This document shows positions 12,578-26,800 of a DNA stretch of 64,000 nucleotides, piece by piece. Each line of letters opens with the position of its first letter. Within the stretch, counting starts at the first letter, position 1. Source of the stretch: Bugula neritina (taxonomy: Eukaryota; Bryozoa; Gymnolaemata; Cheilostomatida; Bugulidae); NCBI GenBank assembly GCA_964035545.1, contig OZ037773.1, positions 9,016,751-9,080,750 on the forward strand, written 5' to 3'. The position numbers and the translations under genes were made by a program. Under the pieces are notes generated by a model, which ran no database searches, was not told the origin of the DNA, and saw only the letters and a program-made list of their open reading frames with translations.

Positions 12578-14872
12578 TATTATTTTATATTTTGTTACTC
12601 ATTTTATAATTCGACGTAATAATATAAATATACATAGAATATGTTTCCACAAATGACTGCAGGTGCTAGTATCTAGTAACAGCTTCTTGACTCAAAATAA
12701 TTACATTATGTTGTTATTTTATAAGATAATATTTTCATAGGGAGCAGCTAAAATGCACTAAATAGTTTATGGTAATAATTTTTTTAATTTGTCTGCCTCA
12801 ATATATATTATATGGTTAATAAGCTTTCAATAAATTATTATATATGCAAATTGTGCATCATATTGAAATAGAGGTTATAAAATAATTACAAATAGTCTGT
12901 AAAACGAATATCATATAATAATATATGTTTGCAGATATTATAATATCTAAACTATATAGGTTTATTAATATGCTTGCCTCAAATTTGTTCACTGGCTGAC
13001 TTTTTTGGACTAAATTACAGTACTAATATAATATGGCATATTCTGCCTGGTTTTTAAATTCTGAATAATAAAGTTGGTAATTATAGATAGTATGAAATAG
13101 TTTATAGTGTACGCAATAGTGTATTGAAGACATGTTTTCACTTTACAGTTACTTATTATAATTGCTTTTGAGTCTTCCACTTTTCAATATATTTCACCAT
13201 TTTTAACATTCAACAGTCTCTTAAGAAGTTTATCTAATTATATATTCAGAAATACTTTTTCAACTAAATATAATTTTGTATTAAATTGATTTCCATTGCT
13301 TTCATGACCTGCTTATGTGTTAAATGTAGTTGTGGTTGACATTGTATCAACTTTTTGGAATGACAATATCTAATGCCTGCTAAGTCCTAGCAATATTTTA
13401 TGTTAATTATGAGTTAAAATGCTAATAAAATTGTACTTTGCTCGAAAACGAAAATTGTATTTGTAAATATTGATTTGCAAAACATTTTCAAAGAAATAAT
13501 TTATTTATTAATACAATGTCATATATTATGTATCTGAGAGATAAACGTTCTTCACATATTTCCATTTTCTGAAGATGACTTATTTATAGTTCATAGGAGC
13601 CCATGGTTAGCTTTATAGCTTATTGCTTAAATTATCTTCATTGTCTTATTTTGTTATTTATTCGTTGCTTCTTGCAATGCTATGTGCCAAGGGCAAACAA
13701 CTCTATGCCGAAAGCCAGAGTCGAAGACTGAATGCCGTGAGCTCTTCTGCCAGTAAGAATTACGGTTCATCATTGGTACATTAAATTCAGGACAGATCAG
13801 TTCGTATCACCAAGGTTTAATACTGCTTCGCCACATCTGACAACTCAAATAAATTTATTAACCAAAGAGCTAAAAATTTGGAGTGATTTTTCCTTTAGGG
13901 TGAGCTTATGCTCAAATTCACTCCTGGCAAATTAAGTTTGAATTTGAGTGAGTTTATTTCACTGATCTATCTTTTATCGTTATTGTTTTTTTCTTAAATA
14001 AAGAATGAATGTTCGTCAAAGGCAAACAAGTAAGTAAACAACAAATTACAAATGTCAAATACAATTTCAATTTGAATTACAAAATGAAAATTAAGTTTGA
14101 CAAATAGCAATACTCATTTCAAATAATAATGCAATAATATTAAATTTAATATTGATAATAATTATTAATATTAACAATAACATAGAGTCAAAAAATTGCA
14201 GTAATGCTAGTTTTACTACTAGCAAATGCAATTAAATTAGATTATAGATATAATGATAATCATCAATGATACTTGATTATAATATTAATAATTTAAATAG
14301 TATATTTTAATTTAGTTTAAGTTAATCATAATGATAATTATTGTGATTGTCAAGAATTATTATTATAGTTCTTTTTAGAGTGTGTGTCTACAACTGCTAC
14401 TATTGCAAAATAAAACGTAGATGCTAACTTTTAGTTTATATAACTAGTAAATGTAATGTGGTCGGTCTGATTCATAATCAGTGAATGTGATCATATAAAA
14501 AATAGACACCTTGTGCCCACAGTTTCATTTTCTTTGGTAATCATGTTGTTACACCTGATTAATATTGCAGAAATTATGACATCATTGCTCATGTCATCAA
14601 CACTAAACTTCCTATATTTATATTCTAATATAATACAAAAAATACACTTTATTACTAACTACTAAGTTTAATAAATTTACTTCAATTAGATTGTATGTAG
14701 TTAACATGAAATTCTTTGTAGTTAAAACTACATAGTGATTGTTTCTGTTAACAAGTTTATTTACTAAAAATAATGTGCTAATATCGTTACAACCTATAAT
14801 ATAATCAATAGTAGCATTATACATCTTATTGCTTATTCGCTCAGACATCGACACCTTGTGACATCTTTGCAG
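12578..14872. other. Intergenic, AT-rich; unlocated 5' end of the SCFD1 gene
   Basis: No supported exon. The first recognised SCFD1 exon starts at 14873 with a half codon, so at least one upstream exon (5' UTR or a short N-terminal peptide) should lie here. A frame at 13689-13762 begins with ATG and ends at a GTAAGA donor, but its phase (2) does not fit the phase 1 needed at 14873. 14100-14360 is very AT-rich (AATAATTATTAAT-type). Confidence 0.4.
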
Positions 14873-17800
14873 GTGCCCTCAGGCGTATGCTGAACTTCAA
14901 CCAGCCTAGTGCTAAGCTGGGTGGTCAGTCTGGCGAGCCTCAGTGGAAGGTGCTAGTGTATGACCGGTGCGGGCAGGATATCATATCCCCCCTCCTCAGT
15001 GTCAGAGAGTTGAGAGATGCAGGAGTTACTCTCCACCAGTATGTAGAGTTCCTCTGTCTCATTACTCTCTTTACTTATAAACAGTCACACAGTCACAGAG
15101 TATTACAATTTCTCTCTGTTTAGGGTTCAGCTAAGGCAAAATAAGTTAGTCTAAGCTTAATCTCTTTATGGATACTAAATTTTTCTATATTCACTGTGTT
15201 TACGGCTACGATCCTTTTGTGACATCATCAATGCCCCTCGTTGTAGCCTAGGTAGCGAGTCATTCAGTCATCTACCTGACTAGACTTAAGTTTTGCTGCC
15301 TTTTTGAATTTTGCCGTATGTAGATTGTATAACTAAATTGTATGACAATTACTTACTGCAGGTTATTACATTCAGACCGAGAATGCATACCAGATGTACC
15401 TGCGATATACTTTGTATTACCTACAGAAGATAATATTAAGAGAATTGCAAAGGTTCGTAGTTAATTGAAGAATAATTCTGAATTAAGGTTTCCCTATATT
15501 TCTTTTGGTTGTTGTATAGACACTAGAGCAGTTTAGTTTTATTTAGTGTGCTCTAATCTATGGATGTTCTAGAAAAGTTGTGTAAGCTCTTCTATTAGTG
15601 CTGAGTCTTCAAACAGTAAAAGTTTGTAGGATTATTTCTTATAAGGGTAAGTACTGTTAGTATAGAAGAGTGTAGAAGTGTTTGAAATGATGCAATAAGC
15701 AGTCACTAGAGTTGTACAACAACACTTCCAAATTAATCTGTTTAGGGCACAGAAGTTTTAAGGTAGTGTTTTGTGTTTTGCTGTCTTGAACTAATAATTT
15801 CTCATCATTTTTTTATTTTTCTATGATTTTAGGATTTGGGTGACCATCTGTATGAGTCATACTATTTCAACTTCATCACGGCCGTCAGCAGGTCTCTTCT
15901 TGAGGATTTGGCTCAGGCAGCGATTACATCACAGGCTGTCACTCAGATACACAAGGTGAGTGAGTCTCAGTGAGTGAGTGAGTGAGTGAGTGAGTTAGTG
16001 AGTGAGTGAGTGAGTGAGTGTCAGTGAGTGAGTCTGAGTGAGTGAGTGAGTGAGTGAGTAAGTGAGTGAGTGAGTGAGTTACAGGCTATGGTTATGGTAT
16101 GTTGCAGGTTGTTGACCAATATCTCCATTTCATCAGTCTAGAGGAGGACATGTTTACTCTACGACCACAAAATGCTGACGCTGCCAGTTATTATGGTGAG
16201 TTGTCTGTCCAATCGTGTTCTATCACACTATTGCTCATAGACTTGTCTGTCTAGGCAGTGTATTCACTGTGTACTCAAGAGCTGAGGAGCTCATAGACTT
16301 GTCTGTCTAGGCAGTGTATCCACTACTACTAAGTCTGTTGTTTCCTGTTTCAGAAATAAACAGAGCCGATGTCAAGGACACGGAGATGGAGCAGACTATT
16401 AGTATTATCGTGGAGGGACTCTTCTCTTACTTTGTCACTCTAGGTGAGTGCTTCAAGTAGTACTCTGTTTCTTCAAGTAGTACTCTGTTGCTTCAAGTAG
16501 TAGTCTGTTTTTTCAAGTAGTTCTTAGCTGCTTCTCTAGGTGAGTACTTTGTTACTCTAGTGATGGGAGTTTTAAAATACTTTTATGTTATGTTAATTAC
16601 CTCACTCTACCTCAACTGGTATGATTGTATATTAAATCATGTGTACTGTATAATCAATAATGGATATTGCATATTGGATAATAAATGCAGTATAACAGAT
16701 TATATGTGTTGTATATTAGGTAATGTGTATTGTATAGCGTATACCTTATAACGGATAATGAATATTGACTAACTGATAATATAGGCTCTGTTCCAATAAT
16801 TCGCTGTCCCAGAGGAAATGCTGCCGAAATGGTGGCTGAAAGACTCGACAAGAAGCTAAGAGAAAATGTGCGAGATCCAAGAAACTCGTTGTTCAAGTAA
16901 GGCAACTCTCAAACTCGATGCCTGCAACTCCTGACATTAGCACCATTTTGTTTGCTGACTCCTGGTATTAATGGCAATTTTGTGCTGTCCATTTGTTCTA
17001 TTATATTGCATTGTATGATTAGTATTACAATGTCCTTACGACTACTATTATGATGTGTATCATGTTTTAGTGCACTGGACAGTTCTCAACCTCTAGTGGT
17101 TGGTTTACAAAGACCTCTACTCATACTATTAGATAGAAACATGGACCTAACTACTCCCTTACATCACACATGGACCTACCAAGCACTTGCTCACGATGTC
17201 TTGGTGTGTTACCTTTACTATAGTATTTGCATGTGACACCTGCAAGCACTTGCTCTCAGTGTCTTGGTGTGTTACCTTTACTCTAGTATTTGCATGTGAC
17301 ACCTGCAAGCACTTGCTCTCAGTGTCTCGATATGTCTATTGTATCATGTGTTTGACAGAACGCATTGACTATCATCGCTTACATACAGCTAGCTGCTCAA
17401 AATGTTTTTAGAGTCTTATTTGATAGTACTGTTGTATATGTTATTTATATTCTGTGTGCACCAAAAAGCACTATTTCCTCATGCCTCAAAAGTAATTTGT
17501 TTCTTGGGAGTTATCCCTACATCAATTAATTTGTTTTCTTCATTAAGCTTGTATATGCTTAATCTGATATCACAGATGTAAATATTACCATGCCTGTTTC
17601 CGACTCTGAAATTCTTCTGCTTTTAGACAGACTTCTAAGCATTTTATACGTAAACATTTGATCTCTGTAAGACATTGCTCTTTTTCTTTTAGAAATTGAA
17701 GTTGAACAACATAGAGATCGAGGATCCCAGTGATCAGGCAACTCCAGGAGCACATGGTGGGGCAATTCCCAAGAAAAAGAAGAAGTCGTTTGATCTAAAC

Positions 17801-20800
17801 AGTTCTACAGACAAGTTGTGGCAGGTGATTGCTGGTGTAGTGTGCTGTGGTCAGGCGATAGTGATGCTACTAAATTATGCAGTCAACGTGTTTTATTATG
17901 TTTTACCTGAGATATTCCTACATCAGGGAGTTTCTTACAAACAGCACAGCTTTTCTGATGTCACTATTTAAAAAATTACAGCACAAATTGGTACTTACTT
18001 GCTATTAATACCATGTATACTGTTGTCCAGCTCATATTAAAGACATAATTTTCTGAAAGCAAAAAACATTTACAGTGAAGCAATGTCTTCTGAATTTTGT
18101 TTTGATTTATTAGGTGATAGTTGTGTTATGCTGTATATGTGCGGTGTGGCGATGCAGCACTGTATTTATATATAACATTCTGTGGTGCACTGTGGTGATA
18201 CAATGTAATTCTTATCAGATTCACAGAGGCAGTCCATTCCCTACAGTAGCTGAGGCTATCCAAGAAGATCTTGATGATTATAGGACTAAGGAAGTGGAAG
18301 TGTCAAGGTTAAAGAATGCCATGGTGAGTGGGAGGAGTCAGTAGGGGAAGGGAAGGAGTCAGTAGGGGAAGAGGAGGAGTTAGTAGGAGGAGGGGAGGAG
18401 TCAGTAGGGGAAGGGGAGGAGTCAGTAGGGGAAGGGGAGGAGTTAGTAGGGAAAGGGGAGGAGTTAGGGGGAGGGGAGGAGTCAGTAGGGGAAAGGGAGG
18501 AGTTAGTTGGGGGAGTTGAAGTAATTTCATTAAATAATTTTCAGAAGATGAAATTTTGTGACCATTATTTGGAGTTGTCACATTTTCTCCATGAACATGC
18601 ATTGCATACATTTGCAACCAAAATAAGATTTACGAATAAATAGAACGCCACATTCTGAAAATTTGTTTAAGCAGTCAGTCATCTAGCATTAAAATGAAAA
18701 TTAAATTGATATTTGGGATATTCAAAAATAAACTTGGCAATTTTAATTTCAACTTGAAATATTTTGAAATGTTTCAGTTTTATCGATTTTTTAATTCATT
18801 ATGATGCAATTCTTTGCCACTGCCATTAAAAAGCACATTTAGTTGGAAAGCACTGCGTATAGTCAAGGTAGTACTTTGTTTCTAAGAGTGAGGATAACTC
18901 CAAATGATAATAATCGGTGGTTAATTCTGGTTATTTGTTGTATTTGTTACTAATTGCATATCGCTGATTAGCAGTCAGTTCAACTCTCTCCAGTTTCTCT
19001 TTTCACCTTTCCCAGGGCCTGGAAGGAGAGGACGAAAACGCTGCCATATCCTTACTCTCCGACAACACTGCTAAACTCACGTCAGCGATGAGGTGAGTTG
19101 TCCCCCCACTTTCTCAGCTGAATTAGTCCTCAGGTGTCAGGAGTGAGGAATACTGAACTGTTCGTGTCTCAGCATTCGATATTTTAGATACTAGTTTTTC
19201 AATTAGTGTTGTCAGTATTTTTAGTGTGTCTTATGATTTATATTCTCTTAACTCCAAATAATTATTTTTATAGTTTGAGGTTTTGTGCACCAAAAATATA
19301 ACAAAATAATAATTATTGTTAAAGATAGCAAATACCATAATACATTGTCTGACTGACCTCACAGTTTGTCTTCACCAATCAAATTAGCAGGTATTTCTGT
19401 CTATTGATATCAATACGGGTAGCTATAGAGCTCATTTCCTTTGTTTCTATATTGTGGAAGTTTTCTCCCCCCTTTCATGTTACTAGATGGCACAACTCCA
19501 TAGCTCTCATGTTAATCATAGATTTGTACTTGACGGAATTTAATTTATTTGCTATGGAATGTCTCACTTTAGTTCACTTCCTGAGCTGCTCCAACGCAAG
19601 AGGTTTCTGGACATGCACACTACCATAGCAACAGCTCTCCTCGAGTTCATTAAAGCAAGGAAACTTGACCTCTACTTTGAAACAGAAGAGAAATTGATGA
19701 GTAGAAGTGCACTGGTATGTACTTAAGTTCTAGAGGTCATGCAACACACATGTTGTGCCTTCCAACAGGAAGTTTGCTCACTGGGAAAATATTTTCCTGG
19801 TTTCATGAATGACATACATTTTTGTGAATAAATTGTAAACATCACTTTTCCTGTAAACAAACTTCTTGACAAAGTCAGTACAAAGTTTGTATAGCAGTGG
19901 ACACCTTCAGCTAATAGCTGAGTGTTAGGTGTTTAGCTATTGGCTGTCAGATTGTTAGATGTTCAGCTATTGGCTGCGTTTTACAGGAACAGTCTCTCCT
20001 GGAGATACTCAACGACCCAGAAGCCGGAACTGGCGAAGATAAACTCAGACTGATTATTATAGCTATTATCTGTGACCCCAGCATGTCTGATGTAAGTCTG
20101 TCTTGCCACCCCTCCCCTACATGCCCCCCTTCTGTAACAAGTTTCACTGCTACGGCACACGCTGTATGATAGTGGCACACATTGTGGTTTATATATCCTA
20201 TCCTGCTTTGGAATTAGAATAAAAGAAATTACTGGCCCTATTTGTGTAACTTATCTACTGTTTTTAAAGGTGATTTTGTTTACAAACCGTAACAAGGCAG
20301 TATTTTTCTAAAATCATCAAAAAAGCTTTTTCGCATATTATAGTAATATAGTAATATGCATAGTTATAAGTACAATGTTTTAGTAATATAATATTACATT
20401 TTGATAATTATATATTAATAGCTGTATAGTTATTGTAGTAATATATATATTATAGTAATAGTTATAATATTTATATTATAGTAATAGTAGTATAACTATT
20501 CTCTTCTCCACCACACTAAGTCTTCATGTGGTTTTATCTGTTCTTTTCTTCTGCATATTTTATACTAATCTTTCTGTTTAGCATGAGGTCTATATTTCTA
20601 AAATTCATTCAGGGGGACATAGACCAGTACAGCGAGGTACTCAGTAAATGTGGCGTAGAACTAGAGGCTATAAAATACATCAGAAGATGGAGGTAATTAT
20701 TCTAGTTGTGTAAACCATGTTTTCTCTTTTAACTGTGCCAACTTTGTAGTAGATCTATATACTATCAGTTACTGTATACTATCAGTCACTATATACTATC

Positions 20801-23800
20801 AGTTACTATATACTATCAGTCACTATATACTATCAGTTACTATATACTATCAGTTACTATATACTATCAGTTACTATATACTATCAGTTACTATATACTA
20901 TCAGTTACTATATACTATCAGTTACTATATACTATCAGTTACTATGTACTATCAGTTACTATGTACTATCAGTTACTATATACTATCAGTTACTATATAC
21001 TATCAGTTACTATATACTATCAGTTACTATATACTATCAGTTACTATATACTATCAGTTACTATATACTATCAGTTACTATATACTATCAGTTACTATAT
21101 ACTATCAGTTACTATATACTATCAGTTACTATATACTATCAGTTACTATATACTATCAGTTACTATGTACTATCAGTTACTATATACTATCAGTTACTAT
21201 ATACTATCAGTTACTATATACTTTCAGTTACTATATACTATCAGTTACTATATACTATCAGTTACTATATATTATCAGTTACTATATACTATCAGTCACT
21301 ATGTACTAGTGACTAATAGTACACTAATAATTTGCAGGACATACAGTACTCTGCCGGCAGCTTCAATACACTCTAGTGGCGGAGGTACGAAAACAGTCAG
21401 GTATGTGTACTGAATACTGTCTTATTAGAATAATACAGAGGGGCTAGCAAGTATGACTGTTTTGTCATTTATAGTAATATAATGTTTTTATATTATAATG
21501 CGATTATTCTAACTACAATAATTATATTATATTATATGTCATATTATAAAGTATCCATAATATAATATAATACTATACTGTGTTGTATGATATAATATAG
21601 CATTCCATAATAATATTATATAACATAATATAACATAACATATAATATAGTATAACATAACACAATAGAATACAATATAACATAATGTAATATAATATAA
21701 TGCGTTGTATAACATAACATAATATAATAGAATACAATATAACATTATGTAATATAATATAATGTGTTGCAGCATGTTCTCCAAACTCATGTCTCAAGCC
21801 TCATCCTTTGCCATGGAAGGAGTGAAAAATCTCGTAGTCAAGAAACATGTGAGTACTACTTAGTCTAAAATGGGGAAGGGGGTTTGGTGCCCCCCCTAAT
21901 CTGTTCTGGTATATAGCCTGAGGTGTGTACCTGTTTATACAGTGTGGGAGGCAGTGGCACTCATGTTAAAACATTGTTTCTAGTTTCTGAGACAAAAATA
22001 TGCGAGCTGGAAAGCTTTGAGATGCTGAATGGACGAACTAATTGTCGTTAGAATATCTGGACTTTTCTAAACGCCAGGAAATACTTTAAATTGTCAATAT
22101 GAGCTTTTGAAAGCTGAACATGCTAATTTTTCTCGTATCTTTTTATGTCTTACTCATTTTTGCTCCGAATTTTGACTGTTGATGTGTGAAGTTCTTGCCA
22201 TCAATCTATTGTAACCACACAGTCTTCACTCTACCTGTGTTACCATACAGTATTCACTCTACCTGTGTAATCATACAGTCTTCACTCTACCTGTGTAATC
22301 ATACAGTCTTCACTCTACCTGTGTTACCACCCAGTATTCACTCTACCTGTGTAATCATACAGTCTTCACTCTACCTGTGTTACCACACAGTATTCACTCT
22401 ACCTCTATCACCTTCACTAGTAATATGATATCCTAATATCCTAATAATCTGATATTGTATAATATTAACAACTCTTTCACACCTGCTGTCACTGTTCCAA
22501 CTTCCTGGTTTCCTTAAGTTTCAGTCATCATGTGAAAGGTTATTCACATTGACTCTTCGTCATTCTCTTGTTTTTGCTTTTTTATATTTTGGATCGGAAA
22601 ATGACTCATGCTTTTATTTCCTCCTTCATTTGAATGCCACATGATTTCAGTATTTTATGTTACCATACAGTATTTACTCTACCTGTGGTATCATATAGTA
22701 TTCACTCTACCTGTGTTACCATACAGTATTCACTACTTGTGTTACCACACAGTATTCACTACTTGTGTTACCATATAGTATTTACTCTACCTGTGTTACC
22801 ACACAGTATTCAGGTGTCCATATTACTATAACAGATAATATATTTGATCAATATAGTATTTTTTATATTATATGCTATCTAATAATCAAAATATTGACAT
22901 AACATATCCTTAAAACTCAACGGAGCATGTACATGTTGAAAGTTGCTAGAATTATTTCTTCCAACTAGCCAAAGCCGCTCTATTCCTCTGTGAAATTTAC
23001 CTGAGAGAGGTAGTCTCCCCTGTGTAGGGGGAAGCTGTATAACCTGTTTGTTATCACTTTGGTATGTGATGGGTTGTGTCAGCGTGAGAATATTGTTTTG
23101 TAATCACTGAGTGTTGTGTTTGTTTCCTCCTCCATGCCTTCATATCTTCACTGATGTCATCTGATAATATATGATGATTTGCATAGTCTACTTGCTGGCT
23201 ACCTACTGTTCCTGGTTATTCGCTGTCTCCAGGGTCTTTTCCAGGGTTGGCAGGTAGTTGTAGATTGTCACAGGTACTGTCAGATGATAGCAGGTAGTTT
23301 CAGATAGTTAAACTAAGTGTCAAATAGTGACAGGTGTTGACAAATAGTTGTGAAAGGTGACAAGTAGTGTCAGGTGTTGACAAGTAGTTGTGGAAGGTGA
23401 CAGGTAGTGAAAAGTGTTGACAAGTAGTTGTGGAAGGTGACAGGTAGTGTCAGGTGTTGACAAGTAGTTGTGGAAGGTGACAGGTATTGCCAGGTGTTGA
23501 CAAGTAGTTGTGGAAGGTGACAGGTAGTGCCAGGTATTGACAAGTAGTTGTAAAAGATGACAGGTATTGTCAGGTGCTGACAGGTGGTTTGTTTCAGTCT
23601 TGCTGCTGTAAAGCTTAACTTCCTGCTGAAAGGCAGCCATCAGCTGGTAGATGCTGATATGAACTATAGCTCAGTCTAGTAGTATTATATGTCGCCAGCA
23701 TATTGTTTTTTATATGAGTTATTTAGACACTATACTGGTATATGTGAATATCCTGGTATGTTGTAACCTCTCCACAAATATATATCTATTCTCTACAATG

Positions 23801-26800
23801 CTGTATTTCCTTTTTGTAACTTGTCTATAGTGATTCCTTTATTTCCTGTGTGAGATTTAGTTGTGAATTTAATACCTTTGAGTAGAGGTCTGGGTTAACA
23901 TTTGTTCTGGAAAACATGCTAAGCTCCTAGCTCTCTCTCCTGTTGGGTTGAGAAGTTGCAATGGTTGTTGAAACCACCTGTTGTTTACTAGGACAGGGTG
24001 AAACTGCATTATGGGATAGTTGAGTATAATGTATATCTTTAGGTAATGCTGCGCCATTATTAAGTGTTTCTGGAATTGAAAGACTTTTTATTTAGTCAAT
24101 TGCTTAGCTCAATTGACATAGTTTTTCATATAAAGGGTGTTGCATCATGATTATATAAGATTTACCTGGACTTTCCCAGCTTCATTTGAGCTTTTCAGAC
24201 AATATTTGGTTTGCACTCAACAAATATTAACAACAATGAACACCTGTATAAGGATCTTATCACATGATGATTACTCTTGCATTAATTGTTCCATTGTCAT
24301 TCCATGACACTCTTGAAATTTTAATTTATCATCAGGGAAATGTTTGGTCCAGCACATGATAAGAGGTTATATTCCCATCTCCCTGCCCCTTAAGTGATCA
24401 CCTCCCTGCCCCTTAAGTGGTCACCTCCCTGCCCCTTAAGTGATCATCTCCCTGCCCCTTAAGTGATCATCTCCCTGCCCCTTAAGTGATCACCTCCCTG
24501 TCCCTTAAGTGATCACCTCCCTGCCCCTTAAGTGGTCACCTCCCTGCCCCTTAAGTGGTCACCTCCCTGCCCCTTAAGTGGTCACCTCCCTGCCCCTCAA
24601 GTGGTCATCTCCCTGCCCCTTAAGTGGTCACCTCCCTGCCCCTTAAGTGGTCACCTCCCTGTCCCTTAAGTGATCACCTCCCTGTCCTTTAAGTGATCAC
24701 CTCCCTGTCCCTTAAGTGGTCACCTCCCTGTCCCTTAAGTGATCACCTCCCTGTCCCTTAAGTGATCACCTCCCTGTCCCTTAAGTGATCACCTCCCTGC
24801 CCCTTAAGTGGTCACCTCCCTGTCCCTTAAGTGATCACCTCCCTGTCCCTTAAGTGATCACCTCCCTGTCCCTTAAGTGATCACCTCCCTGCCCCTTAAG
24901 TGGTCACCTCCCTGTCCCTTAAGTGATCCTAATAATTACAGTAAAGAGCTCACTATCCTAACAGATTATTCTTCTGTCAGAGACCTTCTGATCATAGAAA
25001 TATTTGAGTCTGTTGAAAAGCTGCAGATTTATATAAGCAGAGTTCAGAAGTTGCATCTATATTCTAGCTATTTTATCTCTTTTCATTATTGTGAAAGTTA
25101 TGAGTAAAATAACTGTAAATCTGCCATAAAACTACTATTATTCCAAGTTTAATTTTACCCTTCAGGAGACTAGAGTTATTAAAAAAAGGTATCTTCATTT
25201 CATATTACTTCAGTGCCATAAACTAGGGCCCTAGATAATGGCACCACTAACTAATGTATTTATGTTGTTTGACCTTTGACACCAATCACGTGACACTACT
25301 TCCAGACACTGTCTACTAGGTGCTCTCAAGTTAATTAAGTCACCCAGTGGTTCTACTTCCTTCTAATGACACAACTCTATGTGACTTAGTAACTATATTC
25401 TCGAATCTTCCACGCTCTATGGGCTTGACTTATTTCTAATGTTTTGTGATAGTAATTTGACTTTATTGAGGAATTAAATTCCATACACTAAATCTGAAGT
25501 AGTTCAAGTTTATGATGAAATTAAAACTGCAAATCTGGCATTAATTACCTAATATGTCATGTTTAAAAAATATGATAAACTTGTATACACTGCGACTTCC
25601 TGGTTTTCATTAGTATTAGTCATCATGTGAATTGTTATTCTTGCTGTGATTTCTTTTGTCACTGAAACTGACACAACTTCAATGCACATGTCTTTCTACT
25701 TTTATAAATATATTATGTACCGTTACTGAATATTTAATATAATATATTATTATATCGGTGAGCCTCATATCAGCTAAAAGGGTGGCACATAGAGTAGTAT
25801 GAACACAGAGGGATGTCCACTAACATACAGAATATACCCTGAATCAGTGTTTGGTATTTACTGTGCTAGGTTTGCTGTTCAGCTCTTCCGTAGCTTCTGT
25901 CTAACTTTCTACCTCTCAAAGTTTTGCCTAAGCACTGGAAAAGCATCATACAGTTGGGGTTATGTGGTGTGTTGCCTGGAACACTGGTTAACTACCATAT
26001 GAATGGCTCTACCATATGAATGGCTCTACCATGCCATCAGTAACTACATGTAATATGTTGGAACTTCCCATTGCTGCTGTATTTAACCACTCATTTCGTT
26101 GTTGTCATAGCTGGGTAGTCCGTGAAAATACGTGAATACATGGATATTGATGTTATTGCTGCTTGTGCCTGTGTTGACAGAGATATTTGAAAAGAGAAAC
26201 ATCCTGGAATAATTGCTATTCCATGTTATTTGGTTATTAATTAGTTCACGGTTGACTTAACGATACTGTTGCATTCAGCAGTCTTCTAGCTTGCAAACAA
26301 ACAGCGACTTATTGCGTCTGCTTTGAATGTATGCACGTATGCATGTATGCGCTTACACGAACTAATAAACTAAATTGAATATCGAGGCTATGTCCAAAGC
26401 AGTTTCGGTTTAGTTGACCAATGAGATGTCAGCGATTGCTGATTGATTCCCACGTTGCTAGTATAAATGAATAAGTTCTAGATCTGCCGGCCAGTTGCAA
26501 CAGGTATACACACGCGAAAAGTCTGTATTTGCGGTAAAATTTCTTATTTCACGTAATGGCTTCAAACTCCGAATCTATACCAAACGGTACCTCTACTCAA
26601 CCTGAGAGTGAGACTGCGGGGTCACTTTCTCAAGCAGTGGGCGCCATTCAAGTCAGTGGTGAGTAACCTAAACTCATTAGACTTAGTCTTACTCTTGGAA
26701 TTAGTTTTAGTTATCCCCCCCCCCCCGTAATATTATTTTTACCTAGTTTGCCATTTTTGCCATTCTTACCTGTGCCATTTTAACCTGACACCAGTTTTGA

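Larger units (their letters stand above)
21849..26100. other. Large SCFD1 intron 15, 5' part: repeats only
   Basis: No exon was recognised between SCFD1 exon 15 and the caspase A promoter. The stretch holds four minisatellites, listed separately, and a divergent roughly 55-bp repeat pair (about 22498 and 25597). Confidence 0.6.

Noticed and set aside
13689-13762. Candidate first SCFD1 exon (ATG to GTAAGA donor)
   Set aside because: Ends in phase 2 while the exon at 14873 needs phase 1; the peptide is Cys-rich and unlike SLY1 N-termini.
20944-21413. 150-codon Tyr/Leu/Ser frame
   Set aside because: Translation of a 17-bp minisatellite (51 bp is divisible by three, so frames stay open); only its end overlaps true exon 14, in another frame.
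21539-21797. Tyr/Leu/Ile minus-strand frames
   Set aside because: Low-complexity AT repeat in SCFD1 intron 14.
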